Assembly: GCF_002895945.1 (NCBI RefSeq)
Contig: NZ_NPZB01000001.1
Location: 821,501-885,500, forward strand
Reading direction: 5' to 3'
DNA: 64,000 nt
From: Solilutibacter silvestris
Lineage (GTDB): Bacteria > Pseudomonadota > Gammaproteobacteria > Xanthomonadales > Xanthomonadaceae
A model generated the notes under the pieces. The model did no database searches. It worked only from the letters and a program-made list of their open reading frames with translations, and was not told where the DNA came from. Below, piece after piece: positions 39,865 to 50,742 of this stretch (its first letter is position 1; each line of letters starts with the position of its first letter). The position numbers and the translations under genes are program-made.

Positions 39865-40755
39865 TCAACCAATCGGCAGCGGCTCGTTTTCCGACGCGGG
39901 ACGACGCACGCTCAGCGCCGTCCCGGCCGCCGCAACCATGATCGCCGCGATCGCCGACCACTGCAGCAGCCCGAGGTTTTCGCTCAACAGGGCGACACCG
40001 GCGAGTGCCGCGATCGCCGGTTCCAGGCTCAGCAACACGCTGAAGGTGCGCGTCGACATGCGCGTCATCGCGACCATCTCGAGCGAGTACGGCAGTGCCG
40101 AACTGAGTACCGCGACACCGAGCGCATAGGGCAGCAGATCCAGCGAAAACAGCGCGGTTCCGGCGTACGCAAAGCCAATCGGGATCGTCGCGAGCGCGCC
40201 GATCGAGATGCCGAGTGGGACGGCGGTGGCGCCGAAGGCTGCGCCGGCTTTGCGTCCAAGGATGATGTAGAGCGCCCAGCCTACGCCGGCAGCCAGCGCA
40301 TACATCACACCGACCGGATCGAGCGGTTTGTCGATACCGCGCAATGGCAGCAGCAACAGCAATCCGGCGATCACCAATGCCATCCACACGAAATCGATCA
40401 GGCGCCGCGAATGGAACAGGGCGAGCGCGAGCGGGCCGGTGAACTCCAGCGCGACCGCAATCCCGAGTGGAATCGTCCGCAGCGACATGTAGAACACGAA
40501 GTTCATCGCGCCGATCGCGAGGCCGTAACCCCACAACACACGCCAATCTTTTTTCGTCGATGATGTCGACGCGCGCCACGGACGCCGCAACAACACCAGG
40601 ATGATCGCGCTCAGGCCGAGTCGATATGCCGTCGCGCCTTCCGCGCCGACCGCTGGAAACAGATGCTTGGCCAGGCTCGCGCCGAACTGGTACGAGACCA
40701 TCGCGGCGACCAGCGCGGCAATGGCAACCAGTGCCGGAGTGGAGCTGGTGCGCAC
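39865..40755 (-). CDS. EamA/RhtA-type transporter
   Basis: 296 residues from GTG 40755, one base beyond the accC stop. Ten membrane helices occur in two EamA repeats (AALVAAMVSYQFGASLAKHL... and ...LLSENLGLLQWSAIAAIMVA). PLGIAVALEFTGPLALALFH is close to the RhtA threonine/homoserine exporter signature. It probably exports an amino acid or related metabolite. Coupled to accC but not functionally tied in an obvious way. Confidence 0.88.
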   Translation of the reverse strand: MRTSSTPALVAIAALVAAMVSYQFGASLAKHLFPAVGAEGATAYRLGLSAIILVLLRRPWRASTSSTKKDWRVLWGYGLAIGAMNFVFYMSLRTIPLGIAVALEFTGPLALALFHSRRLIDFVWMALVIAGLLLLLPLRGIDKPLDPVGVMYALAAGVGWALYIILGRKAGAAFGATAVPLGISIGALATIPIGFAYAGTALFSLDLLPYALGVAVLSSALPYSLEMVAMTRMSTRTFSVLLSLEPAIAALAGVALLSENLGLLQWSAIAAIMVAAAGTALSVRRPASENEPLPIG

Positions 40756-40756
40756 C

Positions 40757-42124
40757 TCAACCAATCGGCAAGGTGCGGCCCTTGCGTTCGGCCAGGCGTT
40801 TTTCCAGATAGTGGATGTTCTGCCCGCCGTTCTGGAAACCGACATCGCGCATGATGCGTTGCTGCAACGGGATGTTGGTCTTGATGCCGTCGACCACCAT
40901 TTCCGACAATGCCACGCGCATGCGTGCGATGGCCGTCTCGCGATCCGGACCGTGCACGATCAGCTTGCCGATCATCGAATCGTAGTTCGGCGGCACGCGA
41001 TAGCCTTCGTAGATGTGCGAATCCACGCGCACGCCGGGGCCACCCGGTGCGTGGAAATGCTGGATCAGGCCGGGCGAGGGCAGGAACGATTCCGGATCCT
41101 CGGCATTGATGCGGCATTCGATCGCATGGCCGCGCATCACGATGTCTTCCTGCTTGATCGACAGCTTGTGGCCAGCGGCGATCATCAACTGCTCGCGCAC
41201 CAGATCGATGCCGGTGACCATTTCGGTGACCGGATGTTCCACCTGGATGCGGGTGTTCATTTCGATGAAGTAGAAATGGCCGTTCTCGTAGAGGAACTCG
41301 AACGTGCCGGCGCCGCGATATCCGATGCGCTTGCACGCTTCCACGCAGACCTTGCCGATCGCCGCTCGCTGCTCTTCGGTGATACCGGGTGCGGGCGCTT
41401 CCTCGACCACTTTCTGGTGACGACGCTGCATCGAGCAATCACGCTCACCAAGATGGATGGCATTGCCCTGGCCATCGGCCAGCACCTGGATCTCGACGTG
41501 GCGTGGATTCTCGAGGAATTTCTCCATGTAGACCATCGCGTTGCCAAATGCGGCTTTCGCTTCGGCCTGCGTGGTGGCGATGGCGTTGATCAGCGCGGCT
41601 TCGCTGTGGACCACGCGCATGCCGCGACCACCGCCACCGCCCGCCGCCTTCACGATCACCGGATAACCGATCTCGCGCGCGATGCGGATGTTCTCGTCGG
41701 CATCGTCGCCGAGCGGGCCGCCACTGCCGGGCACGCAGGGCACGCCCGCTGCCTTCATCGCGCGGATCGCTTCAACCTTGTCGCCCATCAGGCGGATGGT
41801 GTCGGCCTTCGGACCGATGAAGACGAAGCCGGATTGTTCGACGCGTTCGGCGAAATCGGCGTTTTCGCTGAGAAAACCGTAGCCGGGATGGATCGCCTGG
41901 GCGTCGGTGACTTCCGCCGCGGCGATGATCGCCGGCATGTTGAGATAGCTCTCCGACGATGGCGCCGGGCCGATGCACACCGACTCGTCGGCCATGGCGA
42001 CGTGCTTGAGGTTGCGATCGACGGTGGAGTGCACGGCGACCGTGCGGATGCCCAGCGCCTGGCAGGCGCGCACGATGCGCAGGGCGATCTCGCCGCGATT
42101 GGCGATGACGACTTTATCGAGCAT
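40757..42124 (-). CDS. accC: biotin carboxylase subunit of acetyl-CoA carboxylase
   Basis: 455 residues from ATG 42124 ([20 protein letters not shown]). ATP-grasp motifs: [50 protein letters not shown]. It carboxylates biotin on AccB using ATP and bicarbonate, the first step of fatty-acid synthesis. It lies 12 bases after accB in the order aroQ-accB-accC. Length matches the family. Confidence 0.98.
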   Translation of the reverse strand: MLDKVVIANRGEIALRIVRACQALGIRTVAVHSTVDRNLKHVAMADESVCIGPAPSSESYLNMPAIIAAAEVTDAQAIHPGYGFLSENADFAERVEQSGFVFIGPKADTIRLMGDKVEAIRAMKAAGVPCVPGSGGPLGDDADENIRIAREIGYPVIVKAAGGGGGRGMRVVHSEAALINAIATTQAEAKAAFGNAMVYMEKFLENPRHVEIQVLADGQGNAIHLGERDCSMQRRHQKVVEEAPAPGITEEQRAAIGKVCVEACKRIGYRGAGTFEFLYENGHFYFIEMNTRIQVEHPVTEMVTGIDLVREQLMIAAGHKLSIKQEDIVMRGHAIECRINAEDPESFLPSPGLIQHFHAPGGPGVRVDSHIYEGYRVPPNYDSMIGKLIVHGPDRETAIARMRVALSEMVVDGIKTNIPLQQRIMRDVGFQNGGQNIHYLEKRLAERKGRTLPIG

Positions 42125-42136
42125 ACCGTTGCCCAC

Positions 42137-42607
42137 TCACCCGATCACGAACAGCGGTTGGTCGAACTCGACCGGCTGGCCGCTTTCGCACTGGATCGCC
42201 AGCACGGTGCCGCCGACTTCGGTTTCGATCGGGTTGAACATCTTCATCGCTTCGATGATGGCCAAGGTGTCGCCCGCCTTGACCTGTTGGCCGATGGTGA
42301 CGAACGCCGGCTTGTCCGGCGACGGCGACGCGTAATAGGTACCGACCATCGGCGCGCGCACCACATGGCCCGCGGGCAGATCGCTCGGCTTCGGCGCGCC
42401 ACCGGTGGCGGCCTGGGCGGGCGACTGCATCGGCATCGGTGCGACAGGCGCAGCGGCAGGCGTGATCACCTGGACCGGCGCGACTGTCGGAGCGGCCGGC
42501 GCGAGGCGCGACAGGCGCACGGCTTCCTCGCCCTCGCGGATTTCGATCTCGGTGAGGTTGGATTCCTCGAGCAGGTCGATGAGTTTCTTGATCTTGCGCA
42601 GGTCCAT
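42137..42607 (-). CDS. accB: biotin carboxyl carrier protein of acetyl-CoA carboxylase
   Basis: 156 residues. An N-terminal helix ([20 protein letters not shown]) is followed by an Ala/Pro linker and a biotinyl domain with the EAMKM motif (biotinylated Lys122) and the thumb around residues 95-105. It carries the carboxyl group from AccC to the transferase. The gene lies 13 bases after aroQ. Confidence 0.98.
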   Translation of the reverse strand: MDLRKIKKLIDLLEESNLTEIEIREGEEAVRLSRLAPAAPTVAPVQVITPAAAPVAPMPMQSPAQAATGGAPKPSDLPAGHVVRAPMVGTYYASPSPDKPAFVTIGQQVKAGDTLAIIEAMKMFNPIETEVGGTVLAIQCESGQPVEFDQPLFVIG

Positions 42608-42620
42608 GGCGGCCTCTTTC

Positions 42621-43076
42621 TTATCGTTGGTCGGGTGCGGAGCCGAGCCTGTTCAGCGCGGCGTCCAGTGCATAGCGGTAGCTGTCGGCCCCGAAGCCGG
42701 CGATAGTGCCGACGGCGAGGTCACTGAAATAACTGGTGTGGCGGAACGGTTCACGGCTGTGCGGGTTCGACAGGTGAACTTCGATGTAGGGAATGCCGAC
42801 CGCTGCCAGTGCATCGCGCATCGCCACCGAGGTATGGGTGAAGGCGGCGGGGTTGGCGATGATGAAGGCGGTGCCGTCAGCACGCGCGGCCTGGATGCGA
42901 TCGACCATCGCGCCTTCATGGTTGGTCTGGAACGTTTCCAGCACGATGCCGGCCTGTTCGGCGCGCGTCCGCAGCTGTTCGTCGATGTCGGCCAGCGTGG
43001 CATGACCATAGATGCCGGGCTCGCGCGAGCCAAGCAGGTTCAGGTTGGGGCCGTGGAGGACGAGGATCGAAGGCAT
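42621..43076 (-). CDS. aroQ: type II 3-dehydroquinate dehydratase
   Basis: 151 residues. The type II signature [20 protein letters not shown] (catalytic Arg and Tyr), then [34 protein letters not shown] and [15 protein letters not shown] (catalytic His). It dehydrates 3-dehydroquinate in the shikimate pathway and acts as a dodecamer. It is first in the aroQ-accB-accC operon, behind the long inverted repeat at 43178-43326. Confidence 0.97.
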   Translation of the reverse strand: MPSILVLHGPNLNLLGSREPGIYGHATLADIDEQLRTRAEQAGIVLETFQTNHEGAMVDRIQAARADGTAFIIANPAAFTHTSVAMRDALAAVGIPYIEVHLSNPHSREPFRHTSYFSDLAVGTIAGFGADSYRYALDAALNRLGSAPDQR

Positions 43077-43177
43077 CCGGGGAGGAGCGGACAGCGGACG
43101 CGCAGTCTCGCCGATCCCGGGGCTTGCTGTCCAGTTCGGCGACGATGGGCGATTTTAAACGGGCGATTGAAGTTTCA

Positions 43178-43326
43178 TCTCGCACGCGCTGGCTGGCGTG
43201 CTGTCATCCCAAACAGCATGAGGGATCAGTTTTCTTGCGCCCGGCATTGCGCCTGCGCGGTGCATCCATATGACCGGCGTCCCGCGCAGTGGGTCTGACC
43301 GGCCACGCCAGCCAGCGCGTGCGAGA
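43178..43326. repeat. perfect 23-bp inverted repeat with a 103-bp interior
   Basis: The left arm 43178-43200 (TCTCGCACGCGCTGGCTGGC + GTG) is the exact reverse complement of 43304-43326. No target duplication is visible outside. The interior has smaller dyads (ATCCC...GGGAT). It lies in the 253-bp gap between the end of the TlpA-like gene and the start of aroQ. It could be a miniature element, or in RNA a very stable long hairpin separating the two genes. Confidence 0.75.
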
Positions 43327-43329
43327 ACC

Positions 43330-43932
43330 TCAATCCACCTTCACCCACGCCGCCAGCTCATCCGCACTCTCGAATGGCCCGACGTGCTGGCGCACCACCC
43401 GACCCTTGCCATCGACCAGCACCGTGTAAGGCAACACCCCCGACGGATCGCCGAACAGGGTGGCATTGGCCTTGGTCGGCGTCGCCAGCAACACCGGATA
43501 CCCCGGTGCGCGCTGCTGCACGAACGCACGAACATCGGCGGCCTCGTCCCAGGCCACCCCGACCACGCGCGTCGTCCCGCTCGCGGACAGCGCATCGAGC
43601 AGCGGCATCTCGCGCAGACAGGGGCCGCACCACGTCGCCCACAGGTTGATCAACAGCGGCTTGCCGAGATAGGCCGCCGGCAGCGGAATGCGCGCGCCCT
43701 GCAGATCGGCCAACTCGACCTGCGGCAATGCCTCGCCGGCGCGCGCCATCGGAGTTCCTTCCGGGACATGCGCGCGAAAGCGCAGCCAGCGATCGAGCGC
43801 CTGTTGCCCGATCTGCGTTCGCCACAACGGTGCGAAACCCTGCGTCACCAGAGTCGCGAACAGCAACGCACTGGCGAACACCAGCGCCAGCAGGATGATC
43901 GTGCCGAAGCGCCCGTGCTTCGCGGCCTTCAT
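43330..43932 (-). CDS. TlpA/ResA-like membrane-anchored thioredoxin
   Basis: 200 residues. An N-terminal anchor (~10-30, TIILLALVFASALLFATLV) is followed by a thioredoxin fold with the active site WATWCGPCLREMP (C102, C105), the cis-Pro region (GVLPYTVLVDGKGRV) and the TlpA insertion. It faces the periplasm and reduces disulfides, probably fed with electrons by DsbD, whose gene is upstream with a four-base overlap (ATGA). Confidence 0.93.
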   Translation of the reverse strand: MKAAKHGRFGTIILLALVFASALLFATLVTQGFAPLWRTQIGQQALDRWLRFRAHVPEGTPMARAGEALPQVELADLQGARIPLPAAYLGKPLLINLWATWCGPCLREMPLLDALSASGTTRVVGVAWDEAADVRAFVQQRAPGYPVLLATPTKANATLFGDPSGVLPYTVLVDGKGRVVRQHVGPFESADELAAWVKVD

Positions 43933-46238
43933 TTGGCCGCGGCGCGCGCCAACGCGGCATCGACCAGGCCCGTCGTCAACACCGTCTGCAACAGCTCGCC
44001 TGCGCCGCCCGATCGTGGATACACCACGTAGAGCGGCACGCCGACCGCGCCGTGTGCCTGCAGGAACGCAGCGATTTCCGGATCTTCATTGGTGAAATCG
44101 CCGGCGAGATAGACCGCATCGTGTTGTTCCAGCGATTTCCGGAACGCCTCGGTGCCGAACACCGCCTTCTCGTTGACCTTGCAGGTGATGCACCAGTCGG
44201 CGGTCATGTTGACGAACACGACCTTGTGCCGCGCGCGCAGGTCGGCGAGACGTCGCGGCGTCCACGGCTGCATGCGGCTGTCCGCATTCGTGCTGGAGGA
44301 TGCAACCGTCGCCGGTGGCGGCAGTCGCGTGATCGCCGCCATCGCCAATCCGCATAGCAGCAGCCCAATGATCGCTGTGACCTTGCCCCAGCGCGCACGC
44401 GGCCACGCCCACAACGCGAAGGTGAGCGCGATCGCGGCCACGCCCCAGCCAAGCACGGCATCGGCGCCGCGCTGGTGCGCCAGCGTCCACAACATCCAGA
44501 TCGCGGTGAGATACATCGGGAACGCGAGGAGTTGTTTCAGCGTGTCCATCCACGCGCCGGGACGCGGCATGCGTTTGGCCAATGCCGGCACGAACGCGAT
44601 CAGCAACACTGGCAACGCAAGCCCAAGGCCGAGCATCAGCAACACCAGCAAGGTCATCGCTGCGGGCGCGGTGAAGGCATAGGCCAGCGCCAGGCCCATG
44701 AACGGCCCGGTACACGGCGTCGCCACCATCACCGCGAGCAAGCCGGTGAGGAAATCGCCGCGCGCGCTGTCTTCGTTCGATGCCGCGGCGAGTCGTTGCG
44801 GCGCGAATCCCGGCAACGCCCACACGCCCGACAGCGACAGTCCGAGCGCGAACATCAGCAATCCGAGTGCGCTGACGATCAGCGGCGATTGCAACCAGAA
44901 GCCCCAGCCAGCGACATGGCCCGCGCGTTGCAGCAACACCACCGCCAGCCACAACGCGGCCATCGCGGCGAGGATGCCGAAGGTGTAGAAGACGGCGTGG
45001 CGTTTCGCGTGCGACTGGCTGGCGCCGCCTTGCACCAGCGACAGCGCCTTGAGCGACAACACCGGCAACACGCATGGCATCAGGTTGAGGATCACGCCGC
45101 CGAGCAACGCGAACAGCAATGCGGTGAGGAATCCGACGCGGTTGGCGGGTGCGACGGGATCGGGCGTTGTCGATGCAGGTGCGGTTGCCGTCGGCGTCGC
45201 CGTGGAAGACGCTGCAGCTGGCGCGATATCGTTAGGTGTTGCGGCCCCACTCGCAGCGACTGCGGCCGTTGCGGCAGCTGCAGTAATCGCCGTCTGTGCC
45301 GGTGCGCTCGCCACGGCCTTGGTCTGCTGTGTCGATGCCCCAGCCGGCAGCGCGAGGTTGAAACGGTTGCGCATCACCGGATAGCAGAGGCCGCCGTCCT
45401 GGCAGCCCTGCCATTCGGCATCGAGGACGACATTGGCCGCGCGATCGTGGCTGCGCTGCAGCGGCACCGACACCATGGTCTCGCCGAAATACACCGCGAC
45501 ATCGCCGAAGTGATCGTCGTGGTGTTGCGTCGCCTTCGGCAACTGCGGCGTACCGAGATGGATGCCGCTGTCGCCCGACAGTTTCAGTTTCAGTTTGTCG
45601 CGATAGAGGTAATAGCCCTTGGCCGGCGTCATCCGCAGCAACAGCTTCGATCCGCCATCGGCGATCGCCTCGATGCGGAAGGCCTGTTCCGGCGGCAATG
45701 GCGTGGCGGCCTGGTTGCCGATCAATCCACCACTGTTTTGCGCGTTGCCAGCGAGACTCTTGCCGAACGCGGCGAACCCGCTATCTCCCCCGGCATCACT
45801 TGCAGGAGGCAGCGCGACCGAAATCGTGCGGGTCTGCGGCGGATAGCAGACGCCGGCATCGGCGCAACCCTGGTACTTGATGCGCAATGTCACGGCATCG
45901 CCGCTGGCCTTGCCCTGCAGCACCGCGGTCACGCTGCCGCGATAGGTCTGGACATCACCGAAAAATTCGTCGTGGTGTTTGTCGCCATCGGGCAACTGCA
46001 ACGCACCCGCTTCGAATCCGCCCAGCGGTTGCACGGAGATGCGATGGCGATACAGGTAATAGCCCTTGGCGATAGTCCACGTCACTTCGATGCGGTCGCG
46101 CGACGGCGCACTCGCCTTGGGAATGAACACGCTGTCCACCGGCGGCAGTTGCGTCGGGTCGACCGTTTGCGCCGCAGCCGGCAGCAATGGCAGCAGGCCG
46201 ACGACCAGCGCGGCGAGGTGGCGGAGCAGGGTGTTCAT
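43929..46238 (-). CDS. dsbD: DsbD thiol:disulfide interchange protein with two tandem alpha domains
   Basis: 769 residues, about 200 longer than E. coli DsbD. Signal peptide (~1-23). First DsbD-alpha domain (~30-145, Cys125/Cys131 in [13 protein letters not shown]); second alpha domain (~185-300, Cys279/Cys285 in [13 protein letters not shown]), with parallel motifs KGYYLYR and HHDEFFGDV / HHDDHFGDV. An Ala/Thr-rich linker (~302-365) leads to the eight-helix beta domain ([23 protein letters not shown]) and a C-terminal thioredoxin domain ([15 protein letters not shown]). It passes electrons from cytoplasmic thioredoxin to periplasmic partners, likely including the TlpA-like protein. Confidence 0.96.
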   Translation of the reverse strand: MNTLLRHLAALVVGLLPLLPAAAQTVDPTQLPPVDSVFIPKASAPSRDRIEVTWTIAKGYYLYRHRISVQPLGGFEAGALQLPDGDKHHDEFFGDVQTYRGSVTAVLQGKASGDAVTLRIKYQGCADAGVCYPPQTRTISVALPPASDAGGDSGFAAFGKSLAGNAQNSGGLIGNQAATPLPPEQAFRIEAIADGGSKLLLRMTPAKGYYLYRDKLKLKLSGDSGIHLGTPQLPKATQHHDDHFGDVAVYFGETMVSVPLQRSHDRAANVVLDAEWQGCQDGGLCYPVMRNRFNLALPAGASTQQTKAVASAPAQTAITAAAATAAVAASGAATPNDIAPAAASSTATPTATAPASTTPDPVAPANRVGFLTALLFALLGGVILNLMPCVLPVLSLKALSLVQGGASQSHAKRHAVFYTFGILAAMAALWLAVVLLQRAGHVAGWGFWLQSPLIVSALGLLMFALGLSLSGVWALPGFAPQRLAAASNEDSARGDFLTGLLAVMVATPCTGPFMGLALAYAFTAPAAMTLLVLLMLGLGLALPVLLIAFVPALAKRMPRPGAWMDTLKQLLAFPMYLTAIWMLWTLAHQRGADAVLGWGVAAIALTFALWAWPRARWGKVTAIIGLLLCGLAMAAITRLPPPATVASSSTNADSRMQPWTPRRLADLRARHKVVFVNMTADWCITCKVNEKAVFGTEAFRKSLEQHDAVYLAGDFTNEDPEIAAFLQAHGAVGVPLYVVYPRSGGAGELLQTVLTTGLVDAALARAAAK

Positions 46239-46371
46239 GCGTTTCGGGGTTCCACGGATCTCTCACAATAGGGTACGGGCTGGACCTTGCCGGCGTCTGT
46301 GGCCAGCGGTCCGCCAACCATGCCGGGGCGTCCGCTCGGCGTCGTTCTGCCCACATCAGTGCTCGCCGGCC

Positions 46372-46399
46372 CTTGAAAGTTCCGGCCACCGCCCCATCT
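46372..46399 (+). promoter_or_regulatory. sigma32 heat-shock promoter of groESL
   Basis: CTTGAAA (46372-46378), 13 bases, CCCCATCT (46392-46399) is a full match to the RpoH consensus CTTGAAA-N11-16-CCCCATNT. It lies 113 bases before the groES start. Confidence 0.88.
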
Positions 46400-46438
46400 C
46401 CCTGTCATCCCCGCGTTGCGGGTCGCTGCGTCCGGATT

Positions 46439-46465
46439 CTGGCAGTCGTCTCCAGAGACTGCTAA
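46439..46465 (+). promoter_or_regulatory. degenerate CIRCE-like operator of groESL
   Basis: CTGGCAGTC, 9 bases, GACTGCTAA. The right arm matches the CIRCE arm GAGTGCTAA at 8 of 9 positions, and the left arm matches TTAGCACTC at 6 of 9. The canonical 9-base spacer is kept and the C/G change is compensated in both arms. It lies between the sigma32 promoter and groES, the usual place for an HrcA operator. Confidence 0.55.
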
Positions 46466-46512
46466 AATCAGCGGGATTTCCCCAGTCAATCAACCACTTA
46501 AAGAGATTGCCC

Positions 46513-46800
46513 ATGAACATGAAGCCGCTCTATGACCGCGTGGTCATCAAGCCGATCGATGCCGAGGAAACTTCCATCGGCGGAATCATCATCCCCGACG
46601 CCGCCAAGGAAAAGCCGACCAAGGGTGAAGTGGTCGCGGTCGGCACCGGCAAGGTGTTCGACAACGGCCAAGCCCGCGCCATGACCGTCAAGGTCGGCGA
46701 CAAGGTGATCTACGGCCAGTACTCCGGCAGCGCCTACAAGGCCGACGGCGTCGAATACAAGATCGTGAAGGAAGACGACATCCTCGCCGTCCTCGCCTGA
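46513..46800 (+). CDS. groES: GroES co-chaperonin
   Basis: 95 residues, normal length. [20 protein letters not shown], the mobile loop ([20 protein letters not shown]) and the C-terminal EDDILAVL are characteristic. It caps GroEL as a heptamer in the cytoplasm. The promoter and the CIRCE-like site are directly upstream, and groEL follows after 44 bases. Confidence 0.99.
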   Translation: MNMKPLYDRVVIKPIDAEETSIGGIIIPDAAKEKPTKGEVVAVGTGKVFDNGQARAMTVKVGDKVIYGQYSGSAYKADGVEYKIVKEDDILAVLA

Positions 46801-46838
46801 TCCGCATCAAGACATTCCACTTTCAAGAATCGAGGTAA

Positions 46839-48482
<1,644 letters not shown>

Positions 48483-48519
48483 GAAGCCTGTCTGCCACTG
48501 CAACACGAAGCAAAAACGA

Positions 48520-48546
48520 AACCCCCGCAGCGATGCGGGGGTTTTT
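48520..48546 (+). terminator. intrinsic terminator of groESL
   Basis: AACCCCCGCA-GCGA-TGCGGGGGTT followed by TTTG. A 10-bp GC-rich stem 38 bases after the groEL stop. Confidence 0.93.
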
Positions 48547-48601
48547 GTTGCGGCTTACCATCGTCGGCTTCGGGCCTGCCCGTGGATCGCGACATCGCCG
48601 C

Positions 48602-49987
48602 ATGAGGATTTCCATCAGCCAGCGCATTTTCCTCGCCACCTTCGGCGCGGCGTTGCTGATGGCGATCGTGGGCCTGGAAGTGGTGCGCTGGACCTTGCTG
48701 GACAATTTTTCGGCGCGCCTGTATTCGCTCGATGCGCAATGGCGCGAACTGGAGCCACTGGAGAATCGGCTCGGCGAACGCTATCAGGCCGAGGGCGGCT
48801 GGAATTTCCTGCCCACTGACCCGGCGGCGCGCAAGTACTGGTTGCGCGATGCCCTGGGCGAAGCGAAGACCAGTCCCACCTTGGGACAGCGCATCGCGTT
48901 GCTCGACTGGGACGATCGTTATCTGGCCGGCATCCGGCCGGCACGACCACTCATCGTGTTCGCATCAATCAATACCGGGGTGCATCCCTTGCGCGTGCAG
49001 GGTCGGACGATCGGTTATCTGCAGATCGCGGCACCCGCGCACGCGGAAGACGAGTTGGCGGTGGCTTTCCTGATGGACCAACAGGAGCACCTGCTCGTGC
49101 TGGGCGTGCTTGCGATCCTGTCCATGGCATGCGTTTCCTTGCTGCTTGCAGCGCGCATCCGCAAGCCGGTTCGTGAACTCGTCGATGGCGCCCGCCGCTT
49201 GGAAAAGGGGGAATTCGATGCGCGCCTGGATGCGACCCGCAACGACGAATTGGGTGAACTGGCGCTGGCGTTCAACCGGCTCGCCGCGCGCCTGCAATCG
49301 ATGCGCGGGGAGCAACGACGCTGGGTCGCCGATACCTCGCATGAACTGCGCACTCCGTTGGCTGTGCTGCAGGCGCAGATCGAAGCGCTGGCTGATGGCG
49401 TGAGGCCGGCCACGCCGGAGCACATCCAGTTGATGTCGCGGCAAACCAAGGGGTTGATTCGCATCGTCGATGACCTGCACATGCTGGCGAAAGCGGATGC
49501 AGGACGATTGGAGCTGCAGAAGGCATCGTGCGCGGTGTGGCCGCTGGTCGAAGAGGCGACGCGGGCATTCGCGGAGCGCTTTCGCGAAGCCGGGTTGAGC
49601 ATGTCGTTCACCGAGGTGCCATCGCGTTCCGACGTGTCCGGTGATGACGTCCGCTTGCGCCAGGTGATCGACAATCTGCTCGAGAACGGCGTGCGTCACA
49701 CCGATGCGGGTGGTTGCATCGAGATTGGCGGTCGCGTGGTCGGAAACGCGTTGCACCTGGTGTTCGACGACAGTGCGCCCGGCGTTCCGAGCGAGTCGTT
49801 GCCGCGGCTGGGCGAACGCTTCTTCCGCGTCGATGCATCGCGCACGCGACTGCGAGGCGTCGGCGGCTCCGGGCTGGGCCTGGCGCTGTGCCGCCAGATC
49901 GTGGAGGCGCATGATGGAAGATTGATGTTCGCGGCGTCGCCGTTGGGCGGGTTGCGGACGACCATCGTCCTGCCATTGGAGGCTTGA
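48602..49987 (+). CDS. baeS: BaeS-like sensor histidine kinase
   Basis: 461 residues from ATG 48602. Two membrane helices (~10-35 and ~163-185) flank a periplasmic sensor; then HAMP (~186-235), HisKA with the phosphorylated His (VADTSHELRTPLAVLQAQIE) and HATPase (DNLLENGVRHTD, ERFFRVDASR, GSGLGLALCRQIV). The order matches BaeS, which senses envelope stress and xenobiotics. It is followed by a BaeR-like regulator one base later and, beyond an S41 peptidase, an MdtABC efflux operon, the classical BaeSR target. The symbol is by architecture and context. Confidence 0.85.
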   Translation: MRISISQRIFLATFGAALLMAIVGLEVVRWTLLDNFSARLYSLDAQWRELEPLENRLGERYQAEGGWNFLPTDPAARKYWLRDALGEAKTSPTLGQRIALLDWDDRYLAGIRPARPLIVFASINTGVHPLRVQGRTIGYLQIAAPAHAEDELAVAFLMDQQEHLLVLGVLAILSMACVSLLLAARIRKPVRELVDGARRLEKGEFDARLDATRNDELGELALAFNRLAARLQSMRGEQRRWVADTSHELRTPLAVLQAQIEALADGVRPATPEHIQLMSRQTKGLIRIVDDLHMLAKADAGRLELQKASCAVWPLVEEATRAFAERFREAGLSMSFTEVPSRSDVSGDDVRLRQVIDNLLENGVRHTDAGGCIEIGGRVVGNALHLVFDDSAPGVPSESLPRLGERFFRVDASRTRLRGVGGSGLGLALCRQIVEAHDGRLMFAASPLGGLRTTIVLPLEA

Positions 49988-49988
49988 G

Positions 49989-50657
49989 ATGGCGGCGCAT
50001 ATCCTGATCGCCGAGGACGAAGCCGATCTGGCGGGCATCATCCGCGACTACGCGATCGCTGCCGGCTGGTCCGCGGAAATCGTCGGCGATGGCGTTGCGG
50101 CAGTGGAGCGCGCGCGCCGTGGTGGCGTCGACGTGCTGGTGCTCGATCTCATGCTTCCGGGGCTCGACGGCCTGTCGGTATGCAAATCGGTGCGCGAGTC
50201 CTGCGCCCTGCCGATCATCATGGTGACCGCACGGGTGGAGGAGATCGACCGGCTGCTGGGCCTGGAGGCCGGCGCGGACGATTACGTCTGCAAGCCGTTC
50301 AGTCCGCGCGAATTGATCGCCCGCATCAAGGCGGTGTTGCGCCGGGTGCAGCCAACGCTTGCTGCGACTGCGCGGGCGCTGGAAATCGACGAGGTCGCGC
50401 ATGTTGCATGCGTGCGTGGCAAGCCCATGTCACTCACGCGAGGCGAGTTCGCGTTGCTGGCAGCGATGGCGCGACGACCCGGTGTCATCCATTCGCGCGC
50501 GTTGCTGCTCGACTGCCTGAGCCGGGATCGACTGGATGTCAGCGATCGTGCCATCGATACCCATATCAAGAACCTGCGCCGCAAGGTGCAGCAGGTCGCG
50601 CCGGAACTCGAACTGATCCGTTCGGTCTATGGCGTCGGCTATTGCGTCGAAACCTGA
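49989..50657 (+). CDS. baeR: BaeR/OmpR-type response regulator
   Basis: 222 residues. A receiver domain (ILIAEDEADLAGIIRDYAIA, acceptor Asp in VLVLDLMLPGLDG, Lys in DDYVCKPFSPRELIARIKAV) is followed by a winged helix (SLTRGEFALLAAMARRPGVI, DRAIDTHIKNLRRKVQQVAP, SVYGVGYCVE). Partner of the kinase at 48602; expected to activate the MdtABC-like operon at 51983. Confidence 0.9.
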   Translation: MAAHILIAEDEADLAGIIRDYAIAAGWSAEIVGDGVAAVERARRGGVDVLVLDLMLPGLDGLSVCKSVRESCALPIIMVTARVEEIDRLLGLEAGADDYVCKPFSPRELIARIKAVLRRVQPTLAATARALEIDEVAHVACVRGKPMSLTRGEFALLAAMARRPGVIHSRALLLDCLSRDRLDVSDRAIDTHIKNLRRKVQQVAPELELIRSVYGVGYCVET

Positions 50658-50742
50658 GCAGGGCCGGCGACGCACATAATTCCCCCACATTTGCTCGGGA
50701 AGATGCCTGCCATCCATCCGGATGATCACCAGGTACGAACCC

